Positions 16,392 through 24,707 of a stretch of 64,000 nt of DNA are shown here, piece by piece. The DNA comes from Planococcus koreensis. Lineage in GTDB: Bacteria; Bacillota; Bacilli; Bacillales_A; Planococcaceae. The position numbers and the translations under genes were made by a program. The stretch lies in contig NZ_RQII01000042.1 in NCBI RefSeq assembly GCF_004761975.1, positions 1-64,000 on the forward strand, in the 5' to 3' direction. The notes under the pieces were generated by a model. The model was not told the DNA's origin. It did no database searches and worked only from the letters and a program-made list of their open reading frames with translations. The first letter of the stretch is position 1, and each line of letters starts with the position of its first letter.

Positions 16392-17285
16392 CGTTCCTTC
16401 CGTCCTTCTTGCATGGGAAATAGAATAGGCCAATGAACGGAATGCAAGAATCCGGTCTTCCGAACACGCTATACCTGGAACCATTGCCGTCGGATCAAAA
16501 AGGATGCCATTATCTTGCAGCTGGCTGCCGCGGATTTCCAGATGCCCCGCGACGATTTTCCGCCGCTCTTTCGGCCATTCTTTTGTCGGATCATCGGTTG
16601 GGTCGCCCGGCTCTCCGATGATGATGTTCAGACGGAAGCCAGCCGGCCCTTTTTTCAGGCGGCTTTCAAGCTCTTGTTCAAAATGCCCGAATTCCATCGC
16701 TTTTGCATCTTTTGGCGATAATGCCGCAACTCCGGCATCTGGTTCCCATTCGTATTTAACGGGTGTGCGGTTGCCTTTATGATCGATGAAATAAAACGCG
16801 TGCATAGCATAATAGCGCCCTTTCACAAAGCTTGCGGGGGCATGCATTTTCCGCAATACTTTGATGGCTGCACGGCTGTCCGGATATTTGACCAGCAATT
16901 TCACCAATGTCCGCAACGGCAGCCTGCCATTTTTAAGCGACTTCGCAAGGCCCAGCATTTCAGTGAAGGTTTCCGGTGTCTTGGCGAAAAAAACCGGCGC
17001 ATTTACGCCGACGATATTCGTCAGCCTCCCGCCAGGCAGTTGGAACTGCACAGCCATCCCTTTGACAGGCGACATCGCGTCGGTCCACACCGGATTGGGC
17101 GAGCTGTGCGAGAAACGTACGGCTGCTCTTGTTTCGCCCGCTTGCAGATGCGCCGCATTTCCCGTAGCTGTGAACACCGCTTCATAAATGACGCCCCGGG
17201 CATGCGCCCGGCGATATCCGTTATGCTTGCCGAAAACTTTCTCAATGCGGTCGATGGCCATCCCAGCCAATTGCTTTTTCTCCAT
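16389..17285 (-). CDS. Small catalase-family peroxidase
   Basis: A 298-residue heme protein of the short catalase-related group, much smaller than a 480-residue catalase. The distal histidine region is seen as YRRAHARGV (about residues 24-32). The family VRFSHSSPNP and NAPVFFAKTPE segments follow, and a C-terminal arginine-tyrosine stretch (LAFRSLAYSISHARR) holds the likely proximal Tyr heme ligand. It lacks the C-terminal flavodoxin-like part and has no signal peptide. Peroxidase activity with organic substrates is more likely than strong catalase activity. Confidence 0.87.
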   Translation of the reverse strand: MEKKQLAGMAIDRIEKVFGKHNGYRRAHARGVIYEAVFTATGNAAHLQAGETRAAVRFSHSSPNPVWTDAMSPVKGMAVQFQLPGGRLTNIVGVNAPVFFAKTPETFTEMLGLAKSLKNGRLPLRTLVKLLVKYPDSRAAIKVLRKMHAPASFVKGRYYAMHAFYFIDHKGNRTPVKYEWEPDAGVAALSPKDAKAMEFGHFEQELESRLKKGPAGFRLNIIIGEPGDPTDDPTKEWPKERRKIVAGHLEIRGSQLQDNGILFDPTAMVPGIACSEDRILAFRSLAYSISHARRTEGT

Positions 17286-17332
17286 GCGATCACCTCTTTA
17301 TTAAAAGATATACCCGCTCGTGAATAATTTTA

Positions 17333-17349
17333 AGTATTTCGGGAATACT
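17333..17349. repeat. Short inverted repeat in the catalase/GNAT divergent region
   Basis: AGTATT (17333-17338) and AATACT (17344-17349) flank TCGGG. It is a possible operator for either divergent gene. The GGGAAT here also resembles a sigma-B -10, but no good -35 is present. Confidence 0.35.
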
Positions 17350-17381
17350 AAAGAAGGCATATTTTTAGAGGAGGAAATCAC

Positions 17382-17648
17382 ATGGATATCAAACACAGTG
17401 AAAACAAATTTACGATTGTAAAAGACGGCGAAGAACTCGGCGTGTTGTCATACGTTCCAAGCGGCAATGTTCTGACGGTTGACCACACGGAAGTTTCGCC
17501 TCAGCTTGAAGGCCAGGGAATGGGCAAAAAGCTGGTCGAACATGTTGTAAATTATGCGCGCCAAGAAGGCAAATGCATTGATCCGCAATGCCCGTTCGCC
17601 AATGGCGTTATCGAAAAGACTCCGGAATTTCAGGACGTCTTGCAGTAA
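17382..17648 (+). CDS. Short GNAT-type N-acetyltransferase (YjdJ-like)
   Basis: An 88-residue protein of the small acetyltransferase group COG2388. The acetyl-CoA loop is QLEGQGMGKKLVEHV (about residues 42-56), with the preceding beta strand TVDHTEV. The ending CPFANGVIEKTPEF is close to the family C-x-F-A-x-x-x-I-x-x-x-P-E-Y pattern. These mini-GNATs are half the size of a full GNAT domain and their targets are unknown. GAGGAGG lies before the ATG. Confidence 0.85.
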   Translation: MDIKHSENKFTIVKDGEELGVLSYVPSGNVLTVDHTEVSPQLEGQGMGKKLVEHVVNYARQEGKCIDPQCPFANGVIEKTPEFQDVLQ

Positions 17649-17656
17649 ATCATCGG

Positions 17657-17683
17657 ACATCCGCCAAGAGCGGATGTTTTTTT
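17657..17683 (+). terminator. Terminator after the mini-GNAT gene
   Basis: ACATCCGC (17657-17664), loop CAAGA, GCGGATGT (17670-17677), then a T run. Confidence 0.85.
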
Positions 17684-17764
17684 ATGCCCTTTAACGGACC
17701 TCGTTTCAATTGCGGCTATACGGGAAAACCAAGAGTAATAGCGGAATAGAAAGGGGTTTTAGTT

Positions 17765-19030
17765 GTGGATATATCGCTTGAAGAAGCCATAAAGAAACAC
17801 GCCCTGCCTTACCGGTCTTCCGAAGACTTGAACAGGATTGTCGATGCCATCGGCAGTTCCAAAATCGTTTTGCTCGGAGAAGCGACCCATGGCACTTCCG
17901 AGTTTTATACAATCCGTGCCGAATTATCCAAAAGGCTCATCCAGGAACGGGGGTTTACCATCATTGCCGTTGAAGGCGATTGGCCGCCTTCGCATGCTGT
18001 CAACCGCCACGCCAAAGCTTATACTGATGCTGAACAAGAAAGCCGTGAAGTGCTGCAGGCTTTCAACCGCTGGCCGACCTGGATGTGGGCCAATGAAGAA
18101 GTCGCCGATTTCGTTGGATGGCTGCGGCTGCACAATGATCAAAGCGCACAGAAGACGGGGTTTTACGGAATCGACCTTTATAGTTTATGGGAATCGATGG
18201 AGGAGATTATCCGGCATCTCTCCGCAGCGGACCTTTCCGGAAGCCATCTGGAACTGGCGAAAAAAGCACTCGCCTGCTTTGAGCCGTTCAGCCGAGATCC
18301 GGAAAAGTATGCGATGTCTGCCATCCACCCATTCAACCGGTGCATCGAAGAAGTCGACAAGTTGCTGTCAGCGCTGCGGCAAGACGAAGCACTTTATAAA
18401 GATGAATGGGAAACCGCACTCAGCTTGAAAATCAATGCACTCGTCGCCAGAAATGCAGAAGATTATTACAGCGCGATGGTGCGGGACGACACCTTGTCGT
18501 GGAATGTCCGGGATGGGCATATGGCTGAGGCCATAAACGAAATCAGGGATTCCCATGGCAGGGATGCGAAAATCATCATCTGGGAACACAATACCCATAT
18601 TGGAGACGCCCGCGCCACCGATATGCACAGAGAAGGCATGGTCAATGTGGGGCAGCTGATGCGCGAACAATTGCATGCCGAGGGCGTTTTCGCGGTCGGC
18701 TTCGGCACTTATATGGGTTCAGTCATTGCAGCAAGATCTTGGGGAGCGCCTTTCCAGAAGATGACCGTCCCTCCCGCGCGCCTCAATTCGTGGGAAGAAT
18801 TGCTGAACCGCACCGGTGCCCACGACAAGTTGCTGCTTTTCGGCGAGGACAATCATGCTCTCTTCAATCGCTGGGTCGGACACCGTGCAATCGGCGTCGT
18901 CTACCATCCTGAATATGAAGCCCGTGGCAATTACGTGCCTTCGAAAATATCCCAGCGCTACGATGCCTTCATTTTCATCAATGAAACGACAGCGTTGACT
19001 CCGATTCCGATTGAAAAACCGATTCTATGA
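17765..19030 (+). CDS. Erythromycin esterase-family protein
   Basis: A 421-residue cytoplasmic protein of the erythromycin esterase superfamily (Ere/Bcr135-136). The conserved LLGEATHGTSEFY (about residues 37-49), VEGDWP, FYGIDLYSLW and EHNTHIGD segments include the His and Glu residues used to activate water in EreA/EreB. Most chromosomal members do not give macrolide resistance and may act on other esters or lactones. The start is GTG at 17765 with AAAGGGG upstream. There is no signal peptide. Confidence 0.9.
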   Translation: MDISLEEAIKKHALPYRSSEDLNRIVDAIGSSKIVLLGEATHGTSEFYTIRAELSKRLIQERGFTIIAVEGDWPPSHAVNRHAKAYTDAEQESREVLQAFNRWPTWMWANEEVADFVGWLRLHNDQSAQKTGFYGIDLYSLWESMEEIIRHLSAADLSGSHLELAKKALACFEPFSRDPEKYAMSAIHPFNRCIEEVDKLLSALRQDEALYKDEWETALSLKINALVARNAEDYYSAMVRDDTLSWNVRDGHMAEAINEIRDSHGRDAKIIIWEHNTHIGDARATDMHREGMVNVGQLMREQLHAEGVFAVGFGTYMGSVIAARSWGAPFQKMTVPPARLNSWEELLNRTGAHDKLLLFGEDNHALFNRWVGHRAIGVVYHPEYEARGNYVPSKISQRYDAFIFINETTALTPIPIEKPIL

Positions 19031-19057
19031 CAAGTTTCTCTTTGGGGGGAGAATACG

Positions 19058-19768
19058 ATGGACAAAAAACGAAGTCTTATGCTGATTACAGCTACCGTCC
19101 TGATGATTGCTCTAGCTTTGCTGCTTATGTTTATTACCGGAACTGGCTTCCTTGACCGGCTCGAAGGCTCCAACGCACCTGCGAAAGGACCCGAGCCGCC
19201 TGCTACAGGGGAAGTTTCCAAACCTGTAGAGGAACCCGCCCTTCCAATCGAAGAGCGCTTCCCTGCTGAAAAGGAACTGGTGGTCCAAATTGAAGGCACC
19301 GAAGAAAAAATCACCGGCCGCCTTCATATCGGCAAAAATGAATCGTATATCATATACATCGATGAAGAACGCTATAAAATGGTGTCCGGACAAGAAGCGG
19401 ATCCGGACATGATTGTTCCAAAAGAAGCGTTGCCGGAAGGCTATCCTGAAGTATCGATGGCAATCCTGCATACCCCTGACATTGCACCAGCTGATCGGGC
19501 CGTGGAGCTTGCCGAACACTTAAAAGCTGTCTTTCCAGACTTGAAAGAGACGGAAAAAGTCGAGGAACCTGTTGAAGGATTTCTGCTTCACGGCATCGCG
19601 AATGGCGGCCAGGAATGGGATGACCCAGTCATCAACGCTTACGTTGTCAGTGATGGGCAGCAAGGCAGCTTTACCTTGAGTGAAAAATATTTCCTGGAAG
19701 CTGCCGAAGGCCACGGTGCCCGATTCTACTCGATGGCCCAGGAATTCATGGCGATTGCGCCTGAATAA
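19058..19768 (+). CDS. Unknown membrane-anchored extracellular protein
   Basis: A 236-residue protein with one N-terminal membrane helix (about residues 7-28) and no lipobox Cys. A Pro/Glu-rich linker (residues 40-65) is followed by an acidic soluble domain expected outside the cell. I do not recognise the family. GGGGGGAG precedes the ATG, 28 nt after the erythromycin-esterase-family gene, and a terminator follows, so the two may be co-transcribed. Confidence 0.75.
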   Translation: MDKKRSLMLITATVLMIALALLLMFITGTGFLDRLEGSNAPAKGPEPPATGEVSKPVEEPALPIEERFPAEKELVVQIEGTEEKITGRLHIGKNESYIIYIDEERYKMVSGQEADPDMIVPKEALPEGYPEVSMAILHTPDIAPADRAVELAEHLKAVFPDLKETEKVEEPVEGFLLHGIANGGQEWDDPVINAYVVSDGQQGSFTLSEKYFLEAAEGHGARFYSMAQEFMAIAPE

Positions 19769-19816
19769 TGGCGGAATAGCTTACGCGGCACTCTTTCCAT
19801 TTCCGGATGAAGGCAT

Positions 19817-19850
19817 AAAAAAATGCGGACCGCTTTGGTCCGCATTTTTC
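19817..19850. terminator. Bidirectional terminator
   Basis: ATGCGGACC (19823-19831) and GGTCCGCAT (19837-19845) with A and T runs on either side, between convergent genes. Confidence 0.9.
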
Positions 19851-19851
19851 A

Positions 19852-20535
19852 TTATACTAACTCATCCGCTCCTGAGTTGAGGGAATAAAGGAAACTCCAA
19901 TTATCCGCTTTGTATAATTGGCTGAATGTCATCTTATCGCCTGTACCCATTGTGGCCACATCTTGTTCAATCGCCACGACCATAGTGGTTGCGCCATTTT
20001 CAAGATTCAGGTAGACATCTCCGATAGAAGGTTTGATGGCATTCTTTTCTTTCAATTCCTCTTCCAGCCCCGCATCTTTTTCAAGCTGCTCTGCTGGCAC
20101 TTTGGATTTGTCGTAATAAGCGATATCGTTGCTTCCCGGCTCTTGGCCTGGCGCCATGACGAAAAACTCTTTCGCTTTTACCGTGTTCTGGCGAGTTGTG
20201 ATAACGTCTCTGCCTTCCACCAATTCAACTCTCTCAAATTCGTTCAATGCATAGTGGTCCGTATAATCCGGGTCCGGCTTCGAGATGAAAATATAGCCGC
20301 CCTGCTCTGCTTCAAGGTCTTCACGCAATGTATAGCGCGTCCCCATCAGCATGAACGAATCCATGTGTTTCGGCTTATAGAAGGTTACATCTTCCGCCTT
20401 GCTCTCAAACTGCTCCATGTCTTTGATCCGGTACATCAGCACCGACTTTTTAGCCAATGGTTTTACCGAATACACTTTATGCAGCTCGTTGTTGAAGTAG
20501 ACGAATTGTCCCTTCCTTACTTGCAATAATTTCAT
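19852..20535 (-). CDS. Unknown conserved protein with KOW/EF-P-like N-terminus
   Basis: A 227-residue soluble protein. The first 40 residues (KGQFVYFNNELHKVYSV, then a Lys-rich loop and VLMYRIKDM) resemble the beta-barrel start of EF-P/KOW domains, with a short loop where EF-P carries its modified lysine. The rest has a conserved-looking APGQEPGSND turn and a Lys/Glu helix. I recall similar hypothetical proteins in Bacilli but no function. GGAGGG precedes the ATG. It is divergent from the 101-residue gene that follows. Confidence 0.7.
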   Translation of the reverse strand: MKLLQVRKGQFVYFNNELHKVYSVKPLAKKSVLMYRIKDMEQFESKAEDVTFYKPKHMDSFMLMGTRYTLREDLEAEQGGYIFISKPDPDYTDHYALNEFERVELVEGRDVITTRQNTVKAKEFFVMAPGQEPGSNDIAYYDKSKVPAEQLEKDAGLEEELKEKNAIKPSIGDVYLNLENGATTMVVAIEQDVATMGTGDKMTFSQLYKADNWSFLYSLNSGADELV

Positions 20536-20669
20536 GTTATGCCCTCCGATCTTAGCTTTGCTCTCGCGTTTATTCTAGAGTAAATGAACATAGAAGTCCA
20601 TGCATGTACTCGAATTGGCTGTTTTGCTATAGTAGGACAAGAAAACAATTTGCAAAGGATGTGCTGAAA

Positions 20670-20975
20670 ATGGAATTCGAAAACCGCGAAGAATACATCA
20701 TCAAGAAATACCAGCAAGATGAAAACACGATGATCCAGCTGTTTGTCCACTGGTGCGCGGCCCGCCAATTGGACCCTGTTGCACTTTACCAGCAAGCCTA
20801 TCCCCATCAGGAAAAGAACCCGGCATTGCTTCTCGCTATAGAAGAAAACGCTGCCGAACCGGAAGAAATCGAAGTGGGCGACGACACGATGCTGGAAATC
20901 CTTCAGATGTTCGGCAACGACGATCTGGCCTTCGCTGTTTCCGAAGAAATCAGCAAAGCGCCACGCAAAAAATAA
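20670..20975 (+). CDS. Unknown small acidic protein
   Basis: A 101-residue, mostly helical and acidic protein. The features seen are a VHWCAARQLDP segment with one Cys near residue 28, YPHQEKNPALL, and a Lys/Arg-rich tail. I start at ATG 20670 because AAAGGA lies 10 nt upstream; an earlier in-frame start has no ribosome site. No known domain is recognised. A terminator follows that also serves the convergent gene. Confidence 0.7.
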   Translation: MEFENREEYIIKKYQQDENTMIQLFVHWCAARQLDPVALYQQAYPHQEKNPALLLAIEENAAEPEEIEVGDDTMLEILQMFGNDDLAFAVSEEISKAPRKK

Positions 20976-21008
20976 AGATCGAATGCGCTTCGCATTTGAT
21001 CTTTATTT
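20974..21008. terminator. Bidirectional terminator
   Basis: AAATAAAGATCGAATGCG / CGCATTTGATCTTTATTT makes a long hairpin with a CTT loop. The stop of the convergent gene at 21003 lies inside it. Confidence 0.8.
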
Positions 21009-21212
21009 ATGTTTTTTTCGCAATGCCTTCGCTTTGTTTTCAATATAGCTTGTCCGCAGGTTCTCGTAGCGATTTGACGCTACATTGCTATAGATTTTAT
21101 CGAAATACGAATCATCGTTTTTAGTTTCTTCTTCTGTTTCTTCTTCTACTTCCTCTATCCCTTCTGTTCCTACCGGTTCAACCGTTTCTTCTTCCTCTCG
21201 CTTCTTATCCAT
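21003..21212 (-). CDS. Unknown small acidic protein with charged repeats
   Basis: A 69-residue protein whose first half is a Glu-rich low-complexity tract (E/V/T/G) and whose second half is basic (Arg-Lys-Lys-His-Lys end). It is likely disordered, then helical. I start at ATG 21212 with AAAGGG upstream; a TTG two codons earlier is less well placed. The family is unknown. Confidence 0.6.
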   Translation of the reverse strand: MDKKREEEETVEPVGTEGIEEVEEETEEETKNDDSYFDKIYSNVASNRYENLRTSYIENKAKALRKKHK

Positions 21213-21275
21213 TTTCAACGCCCTTTCTTGTTCTTACTCTTTTACTGAGTTTTTCCCGGATAAAGCAGGCCTTAA

Positions 21276-21318
21276 ACAAAAACGGGAAGGCTCCGCCTCA
21301 AAGAAACGGTGCCTCCCC
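21276..21318 (-). terminator. Probable terminator of the ATP-grasp operon
   Basis: GGGGAGGC and GCCTTCCC (minus strand) pair around a loop with a second short stem, followed by GTTTTTG. Confidence 0.6.
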
Positions 21319-21320
21319 TA

Positions 21321-22271
21321 TTAAACAAAAGCCTTTGCGCCTTTTAATTCCTTACCAAGAAAATTAGCCAATTCCAGCATGCCGTACTTGCCGTATGCAG
21401 CTTCAGCATCTGCATTGTAATTTGTATTGGTGTTCACGTCATATGTGAAAATATCCCCCACGCTATTGCGAATAAATTCGATTCCCGCTACCGCAATATT
21501 ATTTTGGCGCAGAAACTCTTCATATTTCGCGATGATTGGGTCATTGAATCCTTCAACCACTTGGAATTTCGGTTTTTCTTCTGCTTCTTCTCCGACTGGG
21601 CAGAACAGGTCATCAATTCGGCATGCGTCTGCTGGACAGAGTTCGAAGCCTTCTGATGTATCCACTTGTACCGCATAGACAAACTTGCCGCCGACAAATT
21701 CACAGCGGGTGATAAACGGCTCAGGCGCCTGGATATATTGCTGGACCAGTGTAATGCCGTCAATCGACGGCTCGAAACCGTCGCCGTTCAGGTGTTCATG
21801 CAAAGCTTCCATCGAGTGGAATAATTGCACACCAAGACCTTTTCCGGCACGGTTGTGTTTGATGATGAAAGACGCTTCACCCAGTTTTTCCGCCGCTTTG
21901 ACGATTTGTGCCTTGCCGTTTGCCGCGATTGTTTTTGGCGTATCGATGCCTGCAGCGTTGAGCGCCATGTACTGGTTCACTTTGCTCACTTCCAGGCGCA
22001 GCGCACGGCTTCCGTTGAACACTTTACGTCCGTGGTGTTCGAGCCAGACAAGCACGGATTCTGTCAATTCGGGTGCGTAGCGGTGGCCGCGTGTATGCGA
22101 TGAGGCACTCATACGGCTGTAAAATACGCCTTCAGGCGGCGCTTCGTTCAAATCCACCAAGCCTTCATCAATAAACCAGTTCTCATAAGGCAATTCCAAT
22201 TCATCAAGCCGTTTGAATAAATGCGTTGTCCATTCCTCATTTTCGTGAATTACGTATATTTTTTCAGTCAT
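21321..22271 (-). CDS. ATP-grasp ligase (RimK-like), unknown substrate
   Basis: A 316-residue ATP-grasp enzyme. The N-terminal pre-ATP-grasp part has the FYSRMSASSHTRGH segment. The nucleotide lid strand SFIIKHNRAGKGLGVQLF (about residues 133-150) holds the ATP lysine and glycine loop. The Mg-binding end is seen as GIEFIR...YDVNTNTNYN, with the paired Asn of RimK/D-Ala ligase types. It should join a carboxylate to an amine or thiol. It lies 10 nt after a flavin monooxygenase gene and shares its transcript, so it may modify the same metabolite. Confidence 0.85.
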   Translation of the reverse strand: MTEKIYVIHENEEWTTHLFKRLDELELPYENWFIDEGLVDLNEAPPEGVFYSRMSASSHTRGHRYAPELTESVLVWLEHHGRKVFNGSRALRLEVSKVNQYMALNAAGIDTPKTIAANGKAQIVKAAEKLGEASFIIKHNRAGKGLGVQLFHSMEALHEHLNGDGFEPSIDGITLVQQYIQAPEPFITRCEFVGGKFVYAVQVDTSEGFELCPADACRIDDLFCPVGEEAEEKPKFQVVEGFNDPIIAKYEEFLRQNNIAVAGIEFIRNSVGDIFTYDVNTNTNYNADAEAAYGKYGMLELANFLGKELKGAKAFV

Positions 22272-22281
22272 CGTCTTCCTC

Positions 22282-23340
22282 CTAATTCGAAAGCGTTTGA
22301 AGCGCTTTGCGTTTTTCTTCCACCAGCGGCATCACTTTTTGTGAGAAGCGCTCCATCTCTTCCAATTGCGGAGAGAATTGCAGCAGCAATAAACCAAGCC
22401 CTGCTCTTTCGTACGCAAGAATACGGTCCGCAATCTCGTCGGGTGTGCCGATCAAGTTCGGCCGCAGCCCGCGGTTGGAAACCGAATAGTCTTCCAGCTT
22501 CACTTGCTGTTCCAATTGGGATTTTGAGACAAAATCATTATACCCTACATAACCGCTGGCATCTTTCATGTCGACGATGCGGGCATATTCTTCTTGAACT
22601 TCTTCTTCGGTATCACGGCATACCACATAAGCTGCCATGCCAAATGATTGCATCGGCTCTTTCCCTGCCGCTTGGCGCAGATTTTTCATGTCTTGGATTT
22701 TCGCTTCGATTTCGTCCACCGTGCCGCCATGCATCACATAGGCGTCGCAAGACTCGACAATCGATTTTTTGCCGCGGGGGCTTTCGCCTCCTGCATACAA
22801 AATCGGATTGGGCCGTTGAACCGGTTTCGGCTCAAGGCGCGCATTCTGGATGTCGTAGTATTTCCCTTTGAAGGAAAACTCTTTTTCGCTCCACATGCCT
22901 TTGACGACTTGCAGGAATTCATCGGTGCGATCGTAGCGTTCATCATGTTCGGTAAAGTCGCCGCCGTATTGGCGCGCTTCTTCTGCCCACCAAGCGGAAA
23001 CCACATTCAAAGTAAAACGCCCATTGGAGATGCGATCAATATTGGCAGCCATTTTCGCTGCAATGGCCGGATTATGGAAAGCCGGCCGAATTGCAGCCAT
23101 GATTTCGATTTTCTCCGTTACCGACGCCAAAGCGGCAGCAGTCGACCAAGCTTCAAGGGAATCAGCTTCCATTCCTTTTATATCGTTCAAATTCAATTCA
23201 GCGATCAATGTTGTGTCGTAGCCCCATTGTTCAGCGCTTTGCACGACTTGTTTCGCATACTCAAAAGTTGCTGGCATGTTTTCATCTTCCACATTGCGCA
23301 GCCATCCGCCAAAAATCGGTAACCAAAACCCATATTTCAT
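22282..23340 (-). CDS. LLM-class flavin-dependent monooxygenase (SsuD-like)
   Basis: A 352-residue TIM-barrel bacterial-luciferase-family protein. The FWLPIFGGWLRN start, ISNGRFTLNVVSAWW (about residues 104-118), the EFSFKGKYYDI strand and YAGGESPRGK phosphate-binding loop are typical of FMNH2-dependent alkanesulfonate/sulfone monooxygenases. No flavin reductase or sulfonate ABC transporter is nearby, and no S-box or CymR-type site is visible. It leads a two-gene operon with the ATP-grasp ligase. The substrate is unknown. Confidence 0.88.
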   Translation of the reverse strand: MKYGFWLPIFGGWLRNVEDENMPATFEYAKQVVQSAEQWGYDTTLIAELNLNDIKGMEADSLEAWSTAAALASVTEKIEIMAAIRPAFHNPAIAAKMAANIDRISNGRFTLNVVSAWWAEEARQYGGDFTEHDERYDRTDEFLQVVKGMWSEKEFSFKGKYYDIQNARLEPKPVQRPNPILYAGGESPRGKKSIVESCDAYVMHGGTVDEIEAKIQDMKNLRQAAGKEPMQSFGMAAYVVCRDTEEEVQEEYARIVDMKDASGYVGYNDFVSKSQLEQQVKLEDYSVSNRGLRPNLIGTPDEIADRILAYERAGLGLLLLQFSPQLEEMERFSQKVMPLVEEKRKALQTLSN

Positions 23341-23461
23341 CTATGATCGCATCCTTCCGCATCTTACTATCAAAATCGTGAAAACATTCACTTTATTCAA
23401 CAGAATAAATTGATTATATAGCAAACCCACTATTCTTACTAGTAAACTAGGTTATAAACGG

Positions 23462-23492
23462 AAAAAAAGCCTACCTTGGCCAAGGTGGACTT
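23462..23492 (-). terminator. Terminator of the PaaI-type thioesterase gene
   Basis: On the minus strand AAGTCCACCTTGG pairs with CCAAGGTAGGCTT, followed by a T run (23462-23468 as A on the plus strand). Confidence 0.8.
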
Positions 23493-23521
23493 TCAACGCT
23501 GTTAAAATCAGCCAATCAAAC

Positions 23522-24004
23522 TCATTTATTCGCAAAAGAAGCTGGCATAACTACTGCCACCACTTCCCCCTTCGCACAGAGCACATCTCCCGCAAACACG
23601 TCGACAGCCACTTTGAATTTCTTCGGATGGATTTCTTCTACGGTCCCAACCGCTTTCAGCACTTGCCCATCAGGGGTCGGCTTCAAGAAATCCACATGCA
23701 GCGACGCAGTCACAAAACGTGGAGGCTCTTCGAAGCTTCCGGGTTCAAAGCCATTTTTTCGGTGCAGCGCAAGTGACGCGGAACCCGTGCCGTGGCAATC
23801 GATCAATGATGCAATCAGGCCGCCGTAGACGAATCCGGGAATAGCCTTATGTTGCGGACCGGGTTTATAGTAGGTCACTGTCTCGCTGCCGTCCCATCCC
23901 GTGCGGAAATGATGCCCTTCCGTATTCAGCCGGCCACAGCCGTAGCACCAGGCAAAATCTTCCGGATAGTCGTCTTGAATAGCATGTACGATTTCTTCCA
24001 CCAT
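23522..24004 (-). CDS. PaaI-family hotdog thioesterase
   Basis: A 160-residue hotdog-fold protein. Near the N-terminus is a WCYGCGRLNTEGHHF segment with two Cys, found in one PaaI subgroup. The active-site helix is GFVYGGLIASLIDCHGTG (about residues 57-74), where Gly-Gly-Leu-Ile and Asp take the place of the usual H-G-G. The ending strand has KGEVVAVVMP. It should hydrolyse a short acyl- or aryl-CoA. It is a single-gene unit with its own terminator. Confidence 0.85.
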   Translation of the reverse strand: MVEEIVHAIQDDYPEDFAWCYGCGRLNTEGHHFRTGWDGSETVTYYKPGPQHKAIPGFVYGGLIASLIDCHGTGSASLALHRKNGFEPGSFEEPPRFVTASLHVDFLKPTPDGQVLKAVGTVEEIHPKKFKVAVDVFAGDVLCAKGEVVAVVMPASFANK

Positions 24005-24130
24005 CGGTCTCCCTCATTTCTGCGGAATCCGTTTATGTATACATGTTGTTCCGCTTATTTCAACATTTTACCACAGCAGCCTCCAATCATCTGATTACTC
24101 TGACTAATTTCCGTTAATTTAAGGCAAAGG

Positions 24131-24168
24131 AAAAAGCATGACCCTTTTCATCAGGCCATGCCTTTCCT
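24131..24168 (-). terminator. Terminator downstream of the 24.2-kb remnant
   Basis: On the minus strand GGCATGGCC pairs with GGGTCATGCT across an A-rich loop, followed by TTTTTCC. It sits exactly at the end of the small frame 24151-24297, which suggests a real minus-strand transcript once existed or still exists. Confidence 0.65.
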
Positions 24169-24502
24169 TTTACCGCCCCTCGAATGTTCCCTGGAGGGGA
24201 TCGCACGCGGAAAATTCTCGTTCAATTCTTCTACAATGTTGATGCCTGACGAAATTTGGTAACCCTCGCCAATGCATTGTGTTGCGCTAACTGTCATTTG
24301 CCATTAAGGCTTTTGCTTCGCATGTACCTCTCAGCGAAATTGGTGTTTCTGCAGTTAGACGTACTAGATGCACTTCCACAAAAAACTTACTGTTTACTGA
24401 TTTGACACTGTCTGGATAGAAACCTTGTGTTGCAATTGGTCCCTGACAAGAGTTGCATATCGCCAGTAAAGCAAAATTTTCCGCCAAGGCTGTGCAAGTC
24501 AT
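24151..24502 (-). pseudogene. Possible frameshifted or decayed small gene
   Basis: Two minus-strand frames abut: 71 residues (24287-24502) and 48 residues (24151-24297). The second has a protein-like end (GINIVEELNENFPRAIP, then a basic tail) and stops inside a terminator hairpin. Neither has a convincing ribosome site and I recognise no family. They could be one gene of about 115 residues broken by a frameshift, two tiny genes, or chance. Confidence 0.3.
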
Positions 24503-24602
24503 CGTCTGGATGCGTTCATAAACTTACTTCGTTTATACGCGTTTCCCTACGTTATTCCGCCTTGTACTTAATGTATTCCACGTAAACATTTTCTTAAACC
24601 TA

Positions 24603-24665
24603 TTTTTAGAATTTTTTAATAGATTCTAAAAATATTTTTACAATCGCCTTTGCGCTCTATATACT
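24603..24665 (+). promoter_or_regulatory. pepF promoter with upstream 10-bp inverted repeat
   Basis: TTTACA (24637-24642), a 17-bp spacer and TATACT (24660-24665) form a good sigma-A promoter. Directly upstream, TTTTTAGAAT (24603-24612) and ATTCTAAAAA (24623-24632) are perfect inverted repeats 10 bp apart, a possible operator or UP-like element. Confidence 0.65.
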
Positions 24666-24707
24666 GATAGATAGTTCGATATCCGTAATATACAGAGGAG
24701 AGATGAA

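Larger units (their letters stand above)
24005..24707. other. 0.7-kb stretch without a recognisable intact gene
   Basis: Between the thioesterase and pepF genes. It contains a minus-strand terminator with two short overlapping frames upstream of it (24151-24502), an inverted repeat at 24512-24540 (GCGT-TC-ATAAAC, seven bases, GTTTAT-ACGC), an AT-rich promoter with a 10-bp inverted repeat before pepF, and nothing else I can name. Confidence 0.6.

Noticed and set aside
17765-19030. Macrolide resistance determinant
   Set aside because: The family includes Ere enzymes, but this is a chromosomal, stand-alone member with no mobile context; resistance is not supported by sequence alone.
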